From Daedaleopsis sinensis (lineage: Eukaryota; Basidiomycota; Agaricomycetes; Polyporales; Polyporaceae): a stretch of 64,000 bases of DNA. The stretch covers positions 1,426,001 through 1,490,000 of the forward strand of contig CM066300.1 in the NCBI GenBank assembly GCA_033807695.1, read 5' to 3'. This document shows positions 9,855 to 22,768 of the stretch, in pieces. The position numbers were made by a program, and so were the translations under genes. Under the pieces are notes generated by a model. That model worked only from the letters and a program-made list of their open reading frames with translations. It ran no database searches and was not told where the DNA came from. Numbering within the stretch: the stretch's first letter is position 1; each line of letters begins with the position of its first letter.

Positions 9855-11868
9855 TGGGTGAGTTGTTCTTGGTACCTTGGAGATCTCCACCGATTTACTC
9901 ATCTCGGTACTACTTATTCCACCAGGTATACGAACGCCCGTGCTGTGCAGCACACCGGCACTTGTGTCATCTGCAAGTGAGTCTCCTACACTCTGGATTG
10001 AAGAACAGACTAACATGCTCGCTTGCTAGGTATATGATACATAGTACTGTTACCGCTCGGTCTTCCAACCCAATCAGCTCGACGCGGAACTGTCCCGCTC
10101 TGCTGCAGTGTACGTACGTCTTTCTCCACGTCCGACAGTCGTGCTCACCACTCATATAGAGTCCCGCCGCCCGGCCAATCGCTCGCAGGTCGCATACTAC
10201 TCCACCTCCGGGGCCGTCCTGCCGGTAGTGAGTATACGTACTCGAATTGCTCGCTCTGAGTGCATACGCTCGCAGCCTGCACTCGGAAGAGGTCGAAGGA
10301 CATGGCCGGACGTTCACACGTTCTGAGCCCGGATGTTTGTCTGCGGCACCGACGACTTTGACGCGTAGAGGGCCTCCCGGTCGGGACAGCCATTACGGCG
10401 GTCTATCCGCCCTCGCTTGAAGAGGATGTGCCTGGCTTATGCTGCTTACTTTAATCAGCTTCCGCCGCCAACAGGTGTCCCCACAACGACTCCGACGCGC
10501 TGTCGCAGATGGAACGGCTAGACATCCGAGTCGCCACGCGCCAGGTCCGTTCTTACACCTTGAGCTATGCGCTCCCTGTCCTCATCTCCGTATTCCGGCC
10601 CAAACAGCGCGGATGGATCTGCGCTGTTGCGCGATTCCGGACACACTGCACGCCGCAACTGGTACGTGCGCTCATCACGCTGCCGGTACCGTACTCACCT
10701 CTCTGCAGATAATCGCATTGGAGGCACGAAACGACGGCGTCGTGCGCCGCCGCATCGCGGCCGTGTGAGCCAGTGGTCGTCCCGATATCTGCCGGTGCGG
10801 CGTCGGCTCGTCGCCCGAACCAACCTGTACGTCCGCTCGCTGCATGTTGACCTCCTGGTGCTGACACGGTACTTTCGGCGTGCGTCGCGCAGGTCGCTTC
10901 CGCAGCGTAGTAACACGCGGAGTCCAGCAGCGACGTTGGTCGGTGCATCGTGCGCCCCGCGTCGCGTCCGTGTCTCTAGTCGTCCCGCTATTCGTCGTGC
11001 GGCGTAAGCTCCGTCGACTCCCCGTCGCCCGAGCCAACTAGTACGTCCACTCGCCGTAGTCCAACTCCCTGGTGTTGACACGGTACGTCCCGCGTGCGTT
11101 GTGCAGGTCACTTCAACAGCGTTACACGCGACGTTGGTCGGCGCTGGAACGACGCTGCCGAGTGCCCCGGGATCCGAGTCGACGTGTCCGCGCCGCAAGA
11201 GCGTCGGCACTCGGTTCGAAGCCCTGAGCCCGTCCGTCGGCGGCCGGGTATCTGTTGTAGAGTGTAAGTCGGTCGTCCATATGCTTCACACCCAGCTGAC
11301 TTTGAGTTCAGAGCGGCCACCGCACCGCACCGCAAGAGTCGGCAGTCGCACTCCGGCTCGTTGGACACGCATGCGTGGGTCGCCCGGCGGCATCCTACCG
11401 TCCGGGTCAGCACACCTGTCCGTATGTAGCGACAGATCGACCGTCCCGGACGGTACGAGCCTCGAGTCGCGTATCCTGGTGTTGACCCTCCCACAGAACT
11501 CAACCACGACTCGGAACCCGTCAGCAAGCTAAGCTTGTCGCTCATTGGCGTCCCGAAACTGCGATTTGAGATCGTAAGTCGACGCCGAGCTCCTAGTACA
11601 CGGACTCTATGGCTTATGACACATATGATGGCAGAGGCATCATGTCGGATGGGAAATCCTCCGTGCAGAACGCGCACGCAAGATGTGCGTGCACTTGACA
11701 GCCCGTCCGGTACAGATCCCGGCGGGCGCAGGTCAAACTGTGAGTAACGCGCGTTTTCTACTCCCGGAGTCACCCGGAGCTACTAGTGGCGGGATCTGTC
11801 TGTGCGCGTCGGTTGCCAGACCGCGACTCGAGCATGCCAAGCGAGCCGTTGATGCTCTCGCGGCCTGA
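9855..11868 (+). other. Candidate intron-rich gene of unknown product, plus strand (unit B)
   Basis: Following the TATA box, the stretch holds about ten intron-like segments with good donors and acceptors (for example at 9859, 10662, 11266, 11424, 11574). The blocks between them can be open. Near 10513 three small blocks in phase 0 begin with MERLDIRVATRQ. Near 11500 one block reads KLSLSLIGVPKLRFEI, and the next reads HVGWEILRADRARKM. Unit B has a 6-nt insertion before KLSLSL and a 3-nt insertion near 11825 relative to A and C, both preserving frame. Unit C has a net 7-nt loss near 21300, which would break it. A complete continuous frame could not be assembled and no domain is recognised. 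It could be an orphan gene or a decaying one. Confidence 0.35.
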
Positions 11869-12116
11869 CGCAGTCGCGTCGCAGCTCCCGCAGTGTTGAA
11901 GTCGAGCCCGGAATTTCCTGTTTTGAACGAGGGCGGCTCTGGGATGTGTGGTGAGCCTGGAAAGATGAGGGCCTGTCCGTCTACGTGGCCAGACATGTCT
12001 GAGCATCGTTCCGGGCCCCAAACAGACTCTGCGTGCGCCAGGCAGTGTCGCCGTCCGCACTGGACGCCCGTGTGGTGCTGGTATAAATCGCAGAGGGTGC
12101 CGCACTTGGTGCCCCG

Positions 12117-12764
12117 CACCCATGAATCTGCGGTTTCGACCGCATTCTGAACGTCGTGCGGACGTCGCAAGCAGCCTGTAAATAGGGCAGAGATGTCAGT
12201 CCGTTCAAGTGAGCCGGATCGCGCACCGGGACCTGCATCTGTCCGTGAGATTTGCGCGATTGGGTGCACCCATGTGCCAGACACCCACAAACTCGCGTAT
12301 TTTGAACGTCGTCCAGACGTTGCGAGCGGCCTGTACATGCGAACGAGGTGTCAGTACACTCAGATGAACCAAATCGCACCGCGGTACCTGCATGTTTCCG
12401 TGAGTTTCGAATATGCGATTTGGCTAAGTGCCCGACACCCATGAACTCGGTTTCGGTCGGATTTTGAACATCGTCCGAACGTCGCGAGCGGCCTGTACAT
12501 ATGACAGCGGTGTCAGTACGTTCAGATGAGCCAGGTCGCACCACAGTACCTGCATGTTTGCGCATGCTATGTGCGATTTGGTGATCCAACTGCCTGATAG
12601 CAATGGAATTTGCGGTTTTGACCGGATTTCAGACCTCGTCCTAGCTGCGTGAGTAGCTTGTACAAACAACTTTGGTGTCAGTGCATTCGAGCAGGCTAGT
12701 TCTCGCCGCCATACCTGCATGCGCTCAGAAGTTATGTGCGATCTTCGGTTGCGGCGCACGTCTC
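12117..12764 (+). repeat. Minisatellite, ~160-bp period (unit B)
   Basis: The counterpart of 1438-2085, with only a few base differences. Confidence 0.85.
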
Positions 12765-14945
12765 GACTACTGCCGAGTGTGCACGTCTTCCGTGGGGACC
12801 GCCGACCCGACGGCCATGCGCGACGCGTGTACACGATCGCGCGATCGTTCTCCATTGTCGCTGACACGTTCTAGCGCGGACCGGTGAGTTATATTTGCTC
12901 CCTGCTACTAGTAGAGCTCCTAGCTACTCACGAGACGAAACAGCCGTACCGTCCGGCGCATGCGCACCCGTGCTCTGAGCACGGACGCTCGCCCGCTGCG
13001 TCCGTCCGTGGTGCCAGGTACAAGTTCGCAGCGCTGATCGTCACGCGCGGGACTCGTCAGAACCGGACGTGGGTGCTCTAAACACTGCTTGTCTGCTATA
13101 TAAATCAGCATAACGCACACTCACACTCGCTGTACAGGTACTCACAAACACTCACAGCACGAGAGCACGTACCTCGCATTCGATCTGCGACAGCCACGCT
13201 CGTACTGTTCAGTGCAGTGGGACGCGGGCCGCGCGAGTCCAGACAACTCCGCTGTCGTGCGGCAGCAGGCCGCGACCGGTTGGAACGGCCGGACATCGCC
13301 CAGGGCGACCAGCCTGTCAATGGAGAGCGGCCACTCGGCGCGAGGGCACGCACGCCCGGGCCCCGGGGCTCAGGCCTCAGGCCGGGGCATCTCAGCAACG
13401 ACCAAGCCGGGTCTAGTCATCGAGCAGTCTGCTCGAGAGCGCACGGTGCGTGTCAGCGCGATGCTCATAAGGTCTGAATGCTCACGTACCTGGTGGCAGA
13501 GGGGCTGGCTGCGACGCTGCCGTGCGCTTGAGGCCGCCCCGGCCGTGCTCTGTGTGTCTCTAGATGGCGCGTCCCGCCGTGCGCACGCCGCTCAATCCCC
13601 GTGTCGCAGCTCGAACGCCTGTAGAGCGCGGACGAGTGTGCGTTCGCGTGCAGATGTGCTGGCCCGAGGAGCAGCGACACCACGCGCATGGCGCAGGACG
13701 GTACGTGCCTGCCCGTCCGGCCGTGCGTGCAACAGACCACTCACCTCGTTCGCGAGTCTCTAGCTTCAAGGAGTGGGTGAGTACGTCGAGCAGGGGCGGT
13801 TCCGCGCGACCGCCATATACAATGCACTTGACATGCCGGACGCGGCGGGGTGTCAGCCTTCGTCCGGGTCAACTCGAAGCGCGTACGTACGGGCCGGTTT
13901 CGCTTGCTCAGGAGCATTGCTGATGCTGCGTGCGTGTAGCTCGAGCGATGGACTGTGCTGCGGTCGGCAGGGAGGTGAACATCGAGAATGGGCGCACGAT
14001 CATGCGCGTTGTGCGCGAGCGGGGGTCGGATGCGTGCACGTCGACTCGGAGACTGGATACGACAGCGGGGGCAAATGCGTGTCAACGAACCTGCGTGTGC
14101 GGCCATGCAGACACGTCCGGACGCGTGCTGGCGCTGCTCGACGCTGCGAAGGGCTCAGTGCCTCGGCCCACACGAGTGTCCCAGCAGCGTTCGCGCGTCG
14201 CCGTAGGTCGCCGTCGATTCGAGACGCGCGGACACAACGCTATCTGCAGAAAGCGAGTGAGTGAGTCGGGCTCCCTGATCACGAGGCTCAGTTTGCAGCT
14301 GAGTCAATCGACTCGGGCCATCTGCAGTCGAGCGGGCGTGAGTGTCTGCTGTGCCGGTCCTGGTCATCCTGCTCACCTATATGTGCAGGCACGTATACGG
14401 GTCGGTCACGGGCAGGCGTTGTCGGGGTTGCATCCATACGGACAGCGGTATGCGCGGGGGACGGCTGCGGGCGGGAGGGCGTGAGCCAAAGTGAGTGGAT
14501 TCGCATTTTGAAGTGCGGGGATCCGAGATCGCTCAAGACCTTCCGTTGGCGGACAGCACGTTCGTCGGAAGGGATAGGATCGCTTTGGACGGGGATACAA
14601 GAACCTCGAGTGGAAGCAGGCGAGGAGGGAGGACGAGGCTGATAGTACGCACCGCGTGCCCATGATCTAACGTCGGGCGACGGATTTGGGGGGGCTTTCT
14701 GACATCGTCGGGTTCAGATGGGTGGGACGGCAGGTTGTATAAGGACGGGTACAGATGGTACATGGTAGGTACAGTGGTCGTGCTCGCGTCGCAGTTAGTG
14801 CTGAGCACGACGGACAGGGTAACGGAGGCGCAGGGAAGGGCGAAGGGATATGGAAGTAAGGACGGAAGCGGGAAGTACTTACGAGCCATGCGCTCCGGGC
14901 GTTGTACTCGTGGGTCATCGCGGTCGTGACGATCAGCGATGGCGA

Positions 14946-14974
14946 GGGCGAGGGCGAGGGCGGCGGGGGCTGGG
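14946..14974 (+). promoter_or_regulatory. G-quadruplex-capable tract upstream of OST-alpha copy 2
   Basis: The same G-run spacing as at 4267, conserved in unit B. Confidence 0.55.
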
Positions 14975-15701
14975 CGCTGAACGCAGGCGGAGGGAGGAAG
15001 GGGAACGGGAGGAGGCAGGGGAGAGCGAGTGAGCGTGCGGGAAAGCCACTTGCAAGGAAGCGAGGCGACGGGGGCAGAGTCCGGGGGGAGAGCGACGCGG
15101 CGGGGAGAGCGAGCGAGTGTGTGGGACCTCGGGACAGCGGGCGTGCGCACAAAAGAGCGGCCGCGCACACACGTGTCCTCATCTCCCGTTGTCCATCGCT
15201 AGCCGTGCGCGTCGAACGAAGCAGACGAGGCGGGTGAGAGCGTCGAACAACGCATCTGAGCTCAGCCTTTGTCGTCGTCGCAGAGTTCCAACAACAATCC
15301 GAGCTCACATCCCACGCGCGGCACACGGTCCTCCGGGCCGGTCACACTGTCCGCGTGTCACACGCTAAGTGACGTCGATGGTCGGGCCATTCCCGCGCGC
15401 GCTCTCCGCCCCGCCCTCCTCAGTCCTGGTGCCATCCCACCGTCCGGGGTCTGTAGCCAATCCTCTCGCCGTAGTCAAGCCTTGGCAAGACAGGACCTAC
15501 GCTCGCATACCTTGCGCGACGTGCTCAGTGCGCTCCCTTCTCGTCGATCCGGAACACTCAAGCTTCATTAACACACTGGCATCCCTCCTCACGACCCGTT
15601 TACGACTCTAACGACCTCCTACGCTCGCTTGCTCTCTCTGTTCTGTGCCGTCTCTACTTGCTACCATCTATTGTCTCTCTACGCTTACACTTGGACTCAA
15701 G

Positions 15702-17763
15702 ATGGCAGAAATTCGCAACGGGAGATGTCATGCGGAGTCGGCTCCTTTGGACCCCCCTCCCCTCATCCAGAATGGAAAGATCAACATTCAGTGTGCGTAG
15801 CCCGCCGTCTACCTGGAACGATGTATGTGCGAGTGATCATTGACGTCCTCCATAGATCACCATGTACGTAGCGTCTCATGCATCGAAGCCTACACCAATC
15901 AATATACCCGTATCCTTAGATTGGCTGGATGGTCTCTTCGGGGCTGACCTTGGTGGCGATTGGGGTCTCTTTCTGGCTCATTAACAAGCATCTCTCGTGG
16001 TACACGAATGTGAGTCCACTATCTTTCACTATACCATGCCATGCTGATCCGAGGCCGGTCTGTTTCAGAAACGCGAGCAACGCTGTATGTTCTGTGCTCC
16101 TACTCAAGTGGAGCGATCACCCTGACAACTCAAACTCACAGATATCGTTCGTATATTGTTCATGGTTCCACTGTACGCGATCATCAGTACCGCATCGTAC
16201 TTCTGGTGGGTGAGTATAAGTGTCCTAAAGCCGCACCTTCCTCCGCTCCAATCATCGTTCTCACTCTCCCTGACTGTGACTGCCCTAGAACCATTCGACC
16301 CCGTTACTCCTCCTGCGCGACGGGTACGAGTCCACTGTTCTCACCGCGTTCTTCTACCTGCTCTTGCTCTACCTTTCGCCCAACCCGAACGAGCAAAAAG
16401 AAATATTTCGCAAGGTGCGACTCTATCTTGCAGTGACAACAATGTTAGGTTGTTCAGTTCACCTTATAGAATGGTCTCTCCCGAGAGAACGATAAGGAAC
16501 GGCGCGCTCGAGGAGAACCCCTACAGAAGTGGATGTTCCCCCTGGGATCTGTGCGTTGGAAGCCCGAGGTTTGTCCCTATCGCCTCCTAGAACGGTGCAC
16601 TCTTGCTTAAGCAACGTGATGTGCAGGACGGTCTGTACTTCCTGCAACTGATGAAGTGGGGTGTCCTTCAGTACTGCGTCGTTCGCCCAGGGTAAGTAGA
16701 ACTTGCGCAGTCCTTATAGCCCATTTAGTTGACCAGCGGAATCTGCAGGACAACCTTGGCAGCCGTGATTCTCGACTACGCGGGCCTGTATTGCGAAGAT
16801 TCCTGGGGTCTGGGTTGGGGCCACATCTACGTATGCGGTTCCTACCTCGAGTGTGAAACGCTCTGACACCCTCGCAGATCACGCTGGTTGTATCAATATC
16901 GGTGACCGTCGGCATGTATTGCCTGATTCAGATTTATATGGTGGTCAAAGAGCCGCTTGCACCCCAGAAGCCACTGCTGAAGCTCGTGGCCATCAAAGCG
17001 GTCGGTGAGTCCGTCGTGCACGTTGCCATCGAGTCATTCTCATTGCTCCTCCCAGTGTTCTTGACGTTCTGGCAAGCGACGTTCCTCTCCGTCCTTACCG
17101 TGTTTGGGATCGTCAAAGATGTGGGTCATTCTCTTTCTGACTCACTCCATGACGAACTGACACCTCGGATTGCCAGACGCCGTACATGACTGCCGACAAC
17201 ATCAACATCGGGATCGGTGCCCTGCTGGAGACGTTCGAAATGGCGTACGTGCCAGCTTTGTAGACTTCTTCTCAATACTCACCCTCCTCCGCAGGCTCTT
17301 CGCCTGTCTCCACATCAAGGCATTCTCGTACAAGCCTTACCAGCCCATCGGCGGCCAGCCTACACCGCGCTGGCGCGCGCTCGTGCATGCTCTGAACTTC
17401 GCGGAGACCGGGCGCGAGCTCTGGGCGGGGACGGTGTACATGTTCCACAGGTACCGGGGACGCGAGGTCGACTCCCAGGCGCGGCGCCAGGCGGCGCTCG
17501 AGAACGTATTCGGACACTCGCGGTTCGCGATCACACGCGAAGCCGCCGCGCCCGGCTCCAGGGTCGACGTGTCCGAGAAGAATGCTGGGGTGACGGTGCA
17601 TGTCGAGAAGGAGGTGCGTGTTGGCGAAGAGCGACAGTGGCTTGGGGTCGACGTATACGGGCTGGACTATCAGTCCAAACCGCAACGCGAGAGGAGCGAG
17701 GGTCTGGAGCTGCAGATCGGCGGGCGGCTGGCGGACGGATCGGTAGACCTCGCGTGTACGTAG
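15702..17763 (+). CDS. OST-alpha/TMEM184-type transporter, 3'-truncated copy 2
   Basis: The second tail-less copy, almost identical to copy 1 through exons and introns. It shares the three-codon deletion before VYGLDYQSKP. After the junction at 17719 a 1-nt difference from copy 1 shifts the frame, so only about 14 foreign residues follow before TAG at 17761-17763, giving about 457 residues in all. The unequal chimeric ends of copies 1 and 2 show that the added tails are not conserved, while the membrane core is intact in both. The same CT-rich leader, CCAAT box and G4-capable tract lie upstream, so if copy 3 is transcribed this copy probably is too. Function follows from the family: a seven-helix solute or lipid-linked transporter of endomembranes or plasma membrane; the substrate is unknown. 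Confidence 0.8.
17704..17745 (+). other. Array junction B/C inside OST-alpha
   Basis: The same breakpoint as at 7036, after GCAGATCG ending at 17719. Reuse of the exact joint indicates that one founding duplication was later expanded by unequal exchange. Confidence 0.85.
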
Positions 17764-19410
17764 TGCGTGCAATATATCTCGTTTCCGGTGAAGAGTGTCC
17801 CTTAGCGCACGAATGGGGAGGCTGCGATGTCCCGGATCGATCTCTTGCCTCTGTACCCTCAGGATTCACTAGTTTGTCTTGGAACGCACGCAGAGTATGG
17901 TACGGTCCCCAGAGGCCAGTGTGTGCTCGGTGGGTGTTCTAGGAGGTAGTATGTTTGCCAGTCTTCAAGTGTGCTGCTCATTCTCGGGCACGCAAACTAG
18001 CAGTTCAGAGTACACAGAACAGGTCGTTGGATACCCTGAACCACTAGTGCGCACAGACAGAGACCTCTGCAAATTGCACCTATGCCGCTAATCGAGCGAG
18101 CCGGGCCATGGGCGCTTGTCATGATCCTCCCATCACCGCGTAATTAGACGAGATTGACGGTGCGGGAGTCGCCGGGACCCTCATCTACATGATTCGCACG
18201 TAGAGCGGGTGAACAGGCTGCAAACTCGTTTGGCAGGGGCTGGGAGGAGCACATTGCACAGTGTATGTATATTTCAAGATGTATTAGAGTACTATGAGAG
18301 CTACATCGACTGCTAGTACACTCCAACATGATGTATTGACTCTCGCTCGAGAATGTTGATGCAGGGACCATGGTGACGCGGCAGCGATACTCACAGAATG
18401 CTCGTGTGCCCGGGAGGATGCGTAGCGCGAGGCGTGTCGCAAAGGGTAGAGGTCGGGCTGCGAGCTGAGCGGCCGGGAGCAGTGCAGCACGAGCAGTGCC
18501 ATAGCTGCACATGCGAGTGCAGGGCCTGTCGTGGAGCGACTCGGAGGAGGCGGTGGAGCAAGCTGGACATCGAGTACCGTGAATAGCAAAAAACTCAGAG
18601 CCACCTCGACGCGGTGCTCGACTCTGACACAGTCGTGATCCCGGGCTGAGCATGGCGACGAGGCAGCAGGGATACTCACAGACGGCTGATGTGCCCGGCT
18701 TCATAGTAGGACCGTTGGATGCGTAGCGCGAGGCATGTCGAGAAGGGTAGAGAGAGTCCCGACGAGCCGCTGTACAGCTGTCGGGCTGCGAGCTGAGCGG
18801 TCGGGAGCAGTGCATGCCATGGGACAGCAGTGTCATCAGCAGCACATGCGAGTGCTGGGCCTGTCATGGAGCGAGGAGAGCAAGCCAAATGCGGGGAGGG
18901 CATGTCATGGAGCGAGGAGGTCACTGCGCGAGTGCGCGGTAACTTGTACAAAATGCGTGCACAGGATCATCGAACCACACTGCTCACTCCATGGCACAGG
19001 GTCCAGAGATGTCTCCTCCAAGCTCTGCTTGAGCATTCAGCCTGTGTGCGAGGCATGTCATGGAGCGAGGACTCGGAGGTCGAATCAATGAAGCGAGATA
19101 GGATGGGCATTGAACACCGCCATGTACCGAGACACGAGCTATACATTGCCAGGATGATTGACGAGCTTTGACGAGTCGCACTCACCTGGAACAGCCTCCC
19201 CTCGTCAGGCTCCATGTACCATCTGTTTGTGCTGGATACTTGCTGATGTTGACAGAAGTCCGCAGTGCGAGAAAGAGGAGGAAGCGAGGAGGTGGGAAGA
19301 GTGAAAGTCCGAGGGGATGGAGTTGAATCCTTCGAGTTGCAGGCTTGGGATGTGAGAAGCATGGTGTCCGGGAGAGACAGTCGGCATGCAACGCGTGGGG
19401 CTCTGGGAGT

Positions 19411-20096
19411 CTAGAGACACACTCCCACGCGTCCAGTAGCGAGAGGCCGCCAAGTCTGCCACGTATCTTTAGCGCGGAGCGTAATTACACCCGCGTGTTG
19501 GCGGAGCGGCCAGCCGCCGCCGATGATTCCACCTGCAACTTCAGGAACCAGCAACTGTACCACATAGCATGGTCGAGAGAGAGAGCCGCCACAGGCCGCC
19601 ACACGCTACTTCGAGTTCCGTCTACATGAATACTTACCTGGAAGTTTCCATTCTTCCGGGACCGGGTTGTCGCCGTGGCATTGCGCGTGATCTTGAAGGT
19701 GCAGCAGCGGGGGTCTAAAACCGGAATCTAACGTCGAGGGCCAGTGATAGCCTAAGCAGTGGTAAGAGGACAATGCGGAGCGCGTGAGAATGTGCAGTTT
19801 CAACCGTTTGGTACCGAGCACAGCCGCGCCATATCATCCATCCCAATATGGGCATGTAAGCGCTCTTGGACACGGAGTACTACTATCTCGCCGCACATAG
19901 AGTTTGTCTCTTGCGTAGGACCACTATCAAAATCTGCTGACACGTAGCAGAGACATACAAGATAACTCTCCGGGGAGTATCCGAAATATCCCCCACAGCC
20001 CAAGTCGTCCGGAACATCCGGGACCGCTAGAACGACCGCTTCGACGGATGTGCTCCTCGAGCCCCAGCCCCCCGAAATTACGACCCCAATCTCGAC
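19411..20096 (-). other. Candidate spliced gene of unknown product, minus strand (unit C)
   Basis: The counterpart of 9432-8800, with blocks 20096-19815 (282 nt), 19751-19638 (114 nt) and one starting at 19554. The acceptor of the first block is TTTTAG here and TTTCAG in unit B, a change that keeps the signal. The third block reads openly through a Gly-rich stretch (GGIIGGGWPL) and RAKDTWQTW, where unit B is broken. No family is recognised. Confidence 0.38.
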
Positions 20097-20354
20097 CTAA
20101 AACACCGCCAAGACAGCCAAGCGCTCGCTAAGCCAGGCACAAGCACCCTGATTTCGACGCGAGCGTGAAGAGCGGGCTTGGATCATTCAGGCCATATTGC
20201 TTTTTCTCCGTCTCCGCCCCATAATTACCTCCCTCCGTCCCCAACTTCCGTGTCGCTCGCTGGTTGGTGGACCTACACGAAAGACGTGACGTACTGTGTA
20301 CGAGCTCCGGGAGTCGGAACACGGGAGTCCCGCGCACGGGCCATGCTGCGTGCG

Positions 20355-20360
20355 TATAAG
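20355..20360 (+). promoter_or_regulatory. TATA box of candidate plus-strand gene (unit C)
   Basis: GCGTATAAGTAG is conserved with unit B, although the adjacent leader differs in several indels. Confidence 0.5.
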
Positions 20361-20520
20361 TAGTGCCCCGCACAACAATGTTCAGCACTCACCTCCCCTC
20401 TCCCCCTACTCCCCCCGAGTCCACTCCTCCCTCCCCATCTCGCATCTCAAGACGCCCTGGTGCACATCTACTCTGCTTGTTCATTCACGCTCGATCATCC
20501 CGACAACTTCTGACCCCGAT

Positions 20521-22524
20521 ATGGGTGAGTTGTTCTTGGTACCTTGGAGATCTCCACCGATTTACTCATCTCGGTACTACTTATTCCACCAGGTACACGA
20601 GTGACCGTGCTGTGCAGCACACCGGTACTCGTGTCATTTGCGGGTGAGTCTCTGACACTCTGGATTGAAGAACAGACTAACATGCTCGCTTGCTAGGTAT
20701 ATGATACATAGTACTGTTACCGCTCGGTCTTCCGATCCAATCAGCTCGACATGGAACCGCCCGGCTCTGCAGCAGCGTACGTACGTCTTTCTCCCCGTCC
20801 GAGAGTCATGCTCATCACCCTTATATAGTCCTGCCGCCCGGCCAATCGCTCGCAGGTCGCGTACTACTCCACATCCGAGGCCATCCTGTCAGGGTCCCAA
20901 TATAGTGAGTCTTCGTACTCGAATTGCTCGCACTCAGGGCCGTCGTGCAGTACACTCACAGCCTGCGCTCGGAAGAGGTCGAAGGACATGGCCGGACGTT
21001 CACACGTTCTGAGCCCGGATGTTTGTCTGCGGCACCGACGACTTTGACGCGTAGAGGGCCTCCCGGTCGGGACAGCCATTACGGCGGTCTATCCGCCCTC
21101 GCTTGAAGAGGATGTGCCTGGCTTATGCTGCTTACTTTAATCAGCTTCCGCCGCCAACAGGTGTCCCCACAACGACTCCGACGCGCTGTCGCAGATGGAA
21201 CGGCTAGACATCCGAGTCGCCACGCGCCAGGTCCGTTCTTACACCTTGAGCTATGCGCTCCCTGTCCTCATCTCCGTATTCCGGCCCAAACAGCGCGGAT
21301 CTGCGCTGTTGCGCGATTCCGGCACTGCACGCTGCAACTGGTACGTGTGCTCATTACGCTGCCGGTACCATACTCACCTCTCTGCAGACTATCGCATTCG
21401 AGGCACGAAGCGACGACGTCGTGCATCGCAGCCGTGGGAGCCAGTGGTCGTCCCGATATCTGCCGGTGCGGCGTCGGCTCCGAGTCGTCGCTCGAACCAA
21501 CCAGTACGTCCACTCGCTGCACGTTGACCTCCTGGTGTTGACACGGTACTTTCCGCGTGCGTCGCGCAGGTCGCTTCCGCAGCGTGACACGCGGAGTCCA
21601 GCAGCGACGTTGGTCGGCGCAGCGTGCGCCCCCGCATCGCGTCCGTGTTTGGTCGTCCCGCTATTCGTCGTGCCCGTCGACTCCCCGTCGCCCGAGCCAA
21701 CTAGTACGTCCACTCGCCATAGGCTGACTCCCTGGTGCTGACACGGTACGTCCGGCGTGCATTGTGCAGGTCGCTTCAACAGCGTTACACGCGACGTTGG
21801 TCGGCGCTGGAACGACGCTGCCGAGTGCCCCGGGATCCGAGTCGACGTGTCCGCGCCGCAAGAGCGTCGGCACTCGGTTCGAAGCCCTGAGCCCGTCCGT
21901 CGGCGGCCGGGTATCTGTTGTAGAGTGTAAGTCGGTCGTCCATATGCTTCACACCCAGCTGACTTTGAGTTCAGAGCGGCCACCGCACCGCACCGCAAGA
22001 GTCGGCAGTCGCACTCCGGCTCGTTGGACACGCATGCGTGGGTCGCCCGGCGGCATCCTACCGTCCGGGTCAGCACACCTGTCCGTATGTAGCGACAGAT
22101 CGACCGTCCCGGACGGTACGAGCCTCGAGTCGCGTATCCTTGTGTTGACCCTCCCACAGAACTCATCCACGAACCCGTCAGCAAGCTAAGCTTGTCGCTC
22201 ATTGGCGTCCCGAAACTGCGATTTGAGATCGTAAGTCGACGCCGAGCTCCTAGTACACGGACTCTATGGCTTATGACTCACATATGATGGCAGAGGCATC
22301 ATGTCGGATGGGAAATCCTCCGTGCAGAACGCGTACGCAAGATGTGCGTGCACTTGACAGCCCGTCCGGTACAGATCCCGGCGGGCGCAGGTCAAACGGT
22401 GAGTAACGCGCGTTTTCTACTCCCGGAGTCACCCGGAGCTACTAGTGGCGGGATCTGTCTGTGCGCGTCGGTTGCCAGACCGCGAGCGCATGCGAAGCGA
22501 GTCGTTGATGCTCTCGCGGCCTGA
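20521..22524 (+). other. Candidate intron-rich gene, copy in unit C
   Basis: It has the same start layout (ATG followed by a GTGAGT donor) and the same intron-like pattern as 9855-11868. Differences in the second block (20593-20642) fall mostly in third positions of one frame that contains RAVQHTGT. The loss of 4 and 3 nt near 21297 and 21323 would shift any frame there, so this copy may be inactive. Confidence 0.3.
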
Positions 22525-22768
22525 CTCAGTCGCGTCGCAGCTCCCGCAGTATCGAAGTCGAGCCAGGAATGTCTTGTTTTGAACGAGGGCGGCTGTGATA
22601 TGTGTGGTGAGCCTGGAAAGACGAGGGCCTGTCCGTCTACGTGGCGAGACATGTCTGAGCGTCGTTCCGGGCTCCCCAGACAAACTCTAGGCAGTGTCAT
22701 CGTCCGCACTGGACGCCTGTTGGGCGGCGGTGGTATAAATCGCAGAGGGTGCCGCACTTGGTGCCCGG

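Larger units (their letters stand above)
7037..17719 (+). repeat. Tandem unit B (complete)
   Basis: This is the only unit with both of its array junctions in the window (10,683 bp). It begins with sequence fused to the broken OST-alpha frame of unit A. It then holds the spacer with internal duplications (about 7700-8500), the candidate minus-strand exons (about 9432-8800), a TATA-type promoter at 9695, the candidate plus-strand gene, the minisatellite and the second truncated OST-alpha gene. Confidence 0.93.

Noticed and set aside
1..10674. The unit as an LTR retrotransposon or large DNA transposon.
   Set aside because: No reverse transcriptase, integrase or transposase motifs were seen, no terminal repeats at the joints, and the joints fall inside a host gene.
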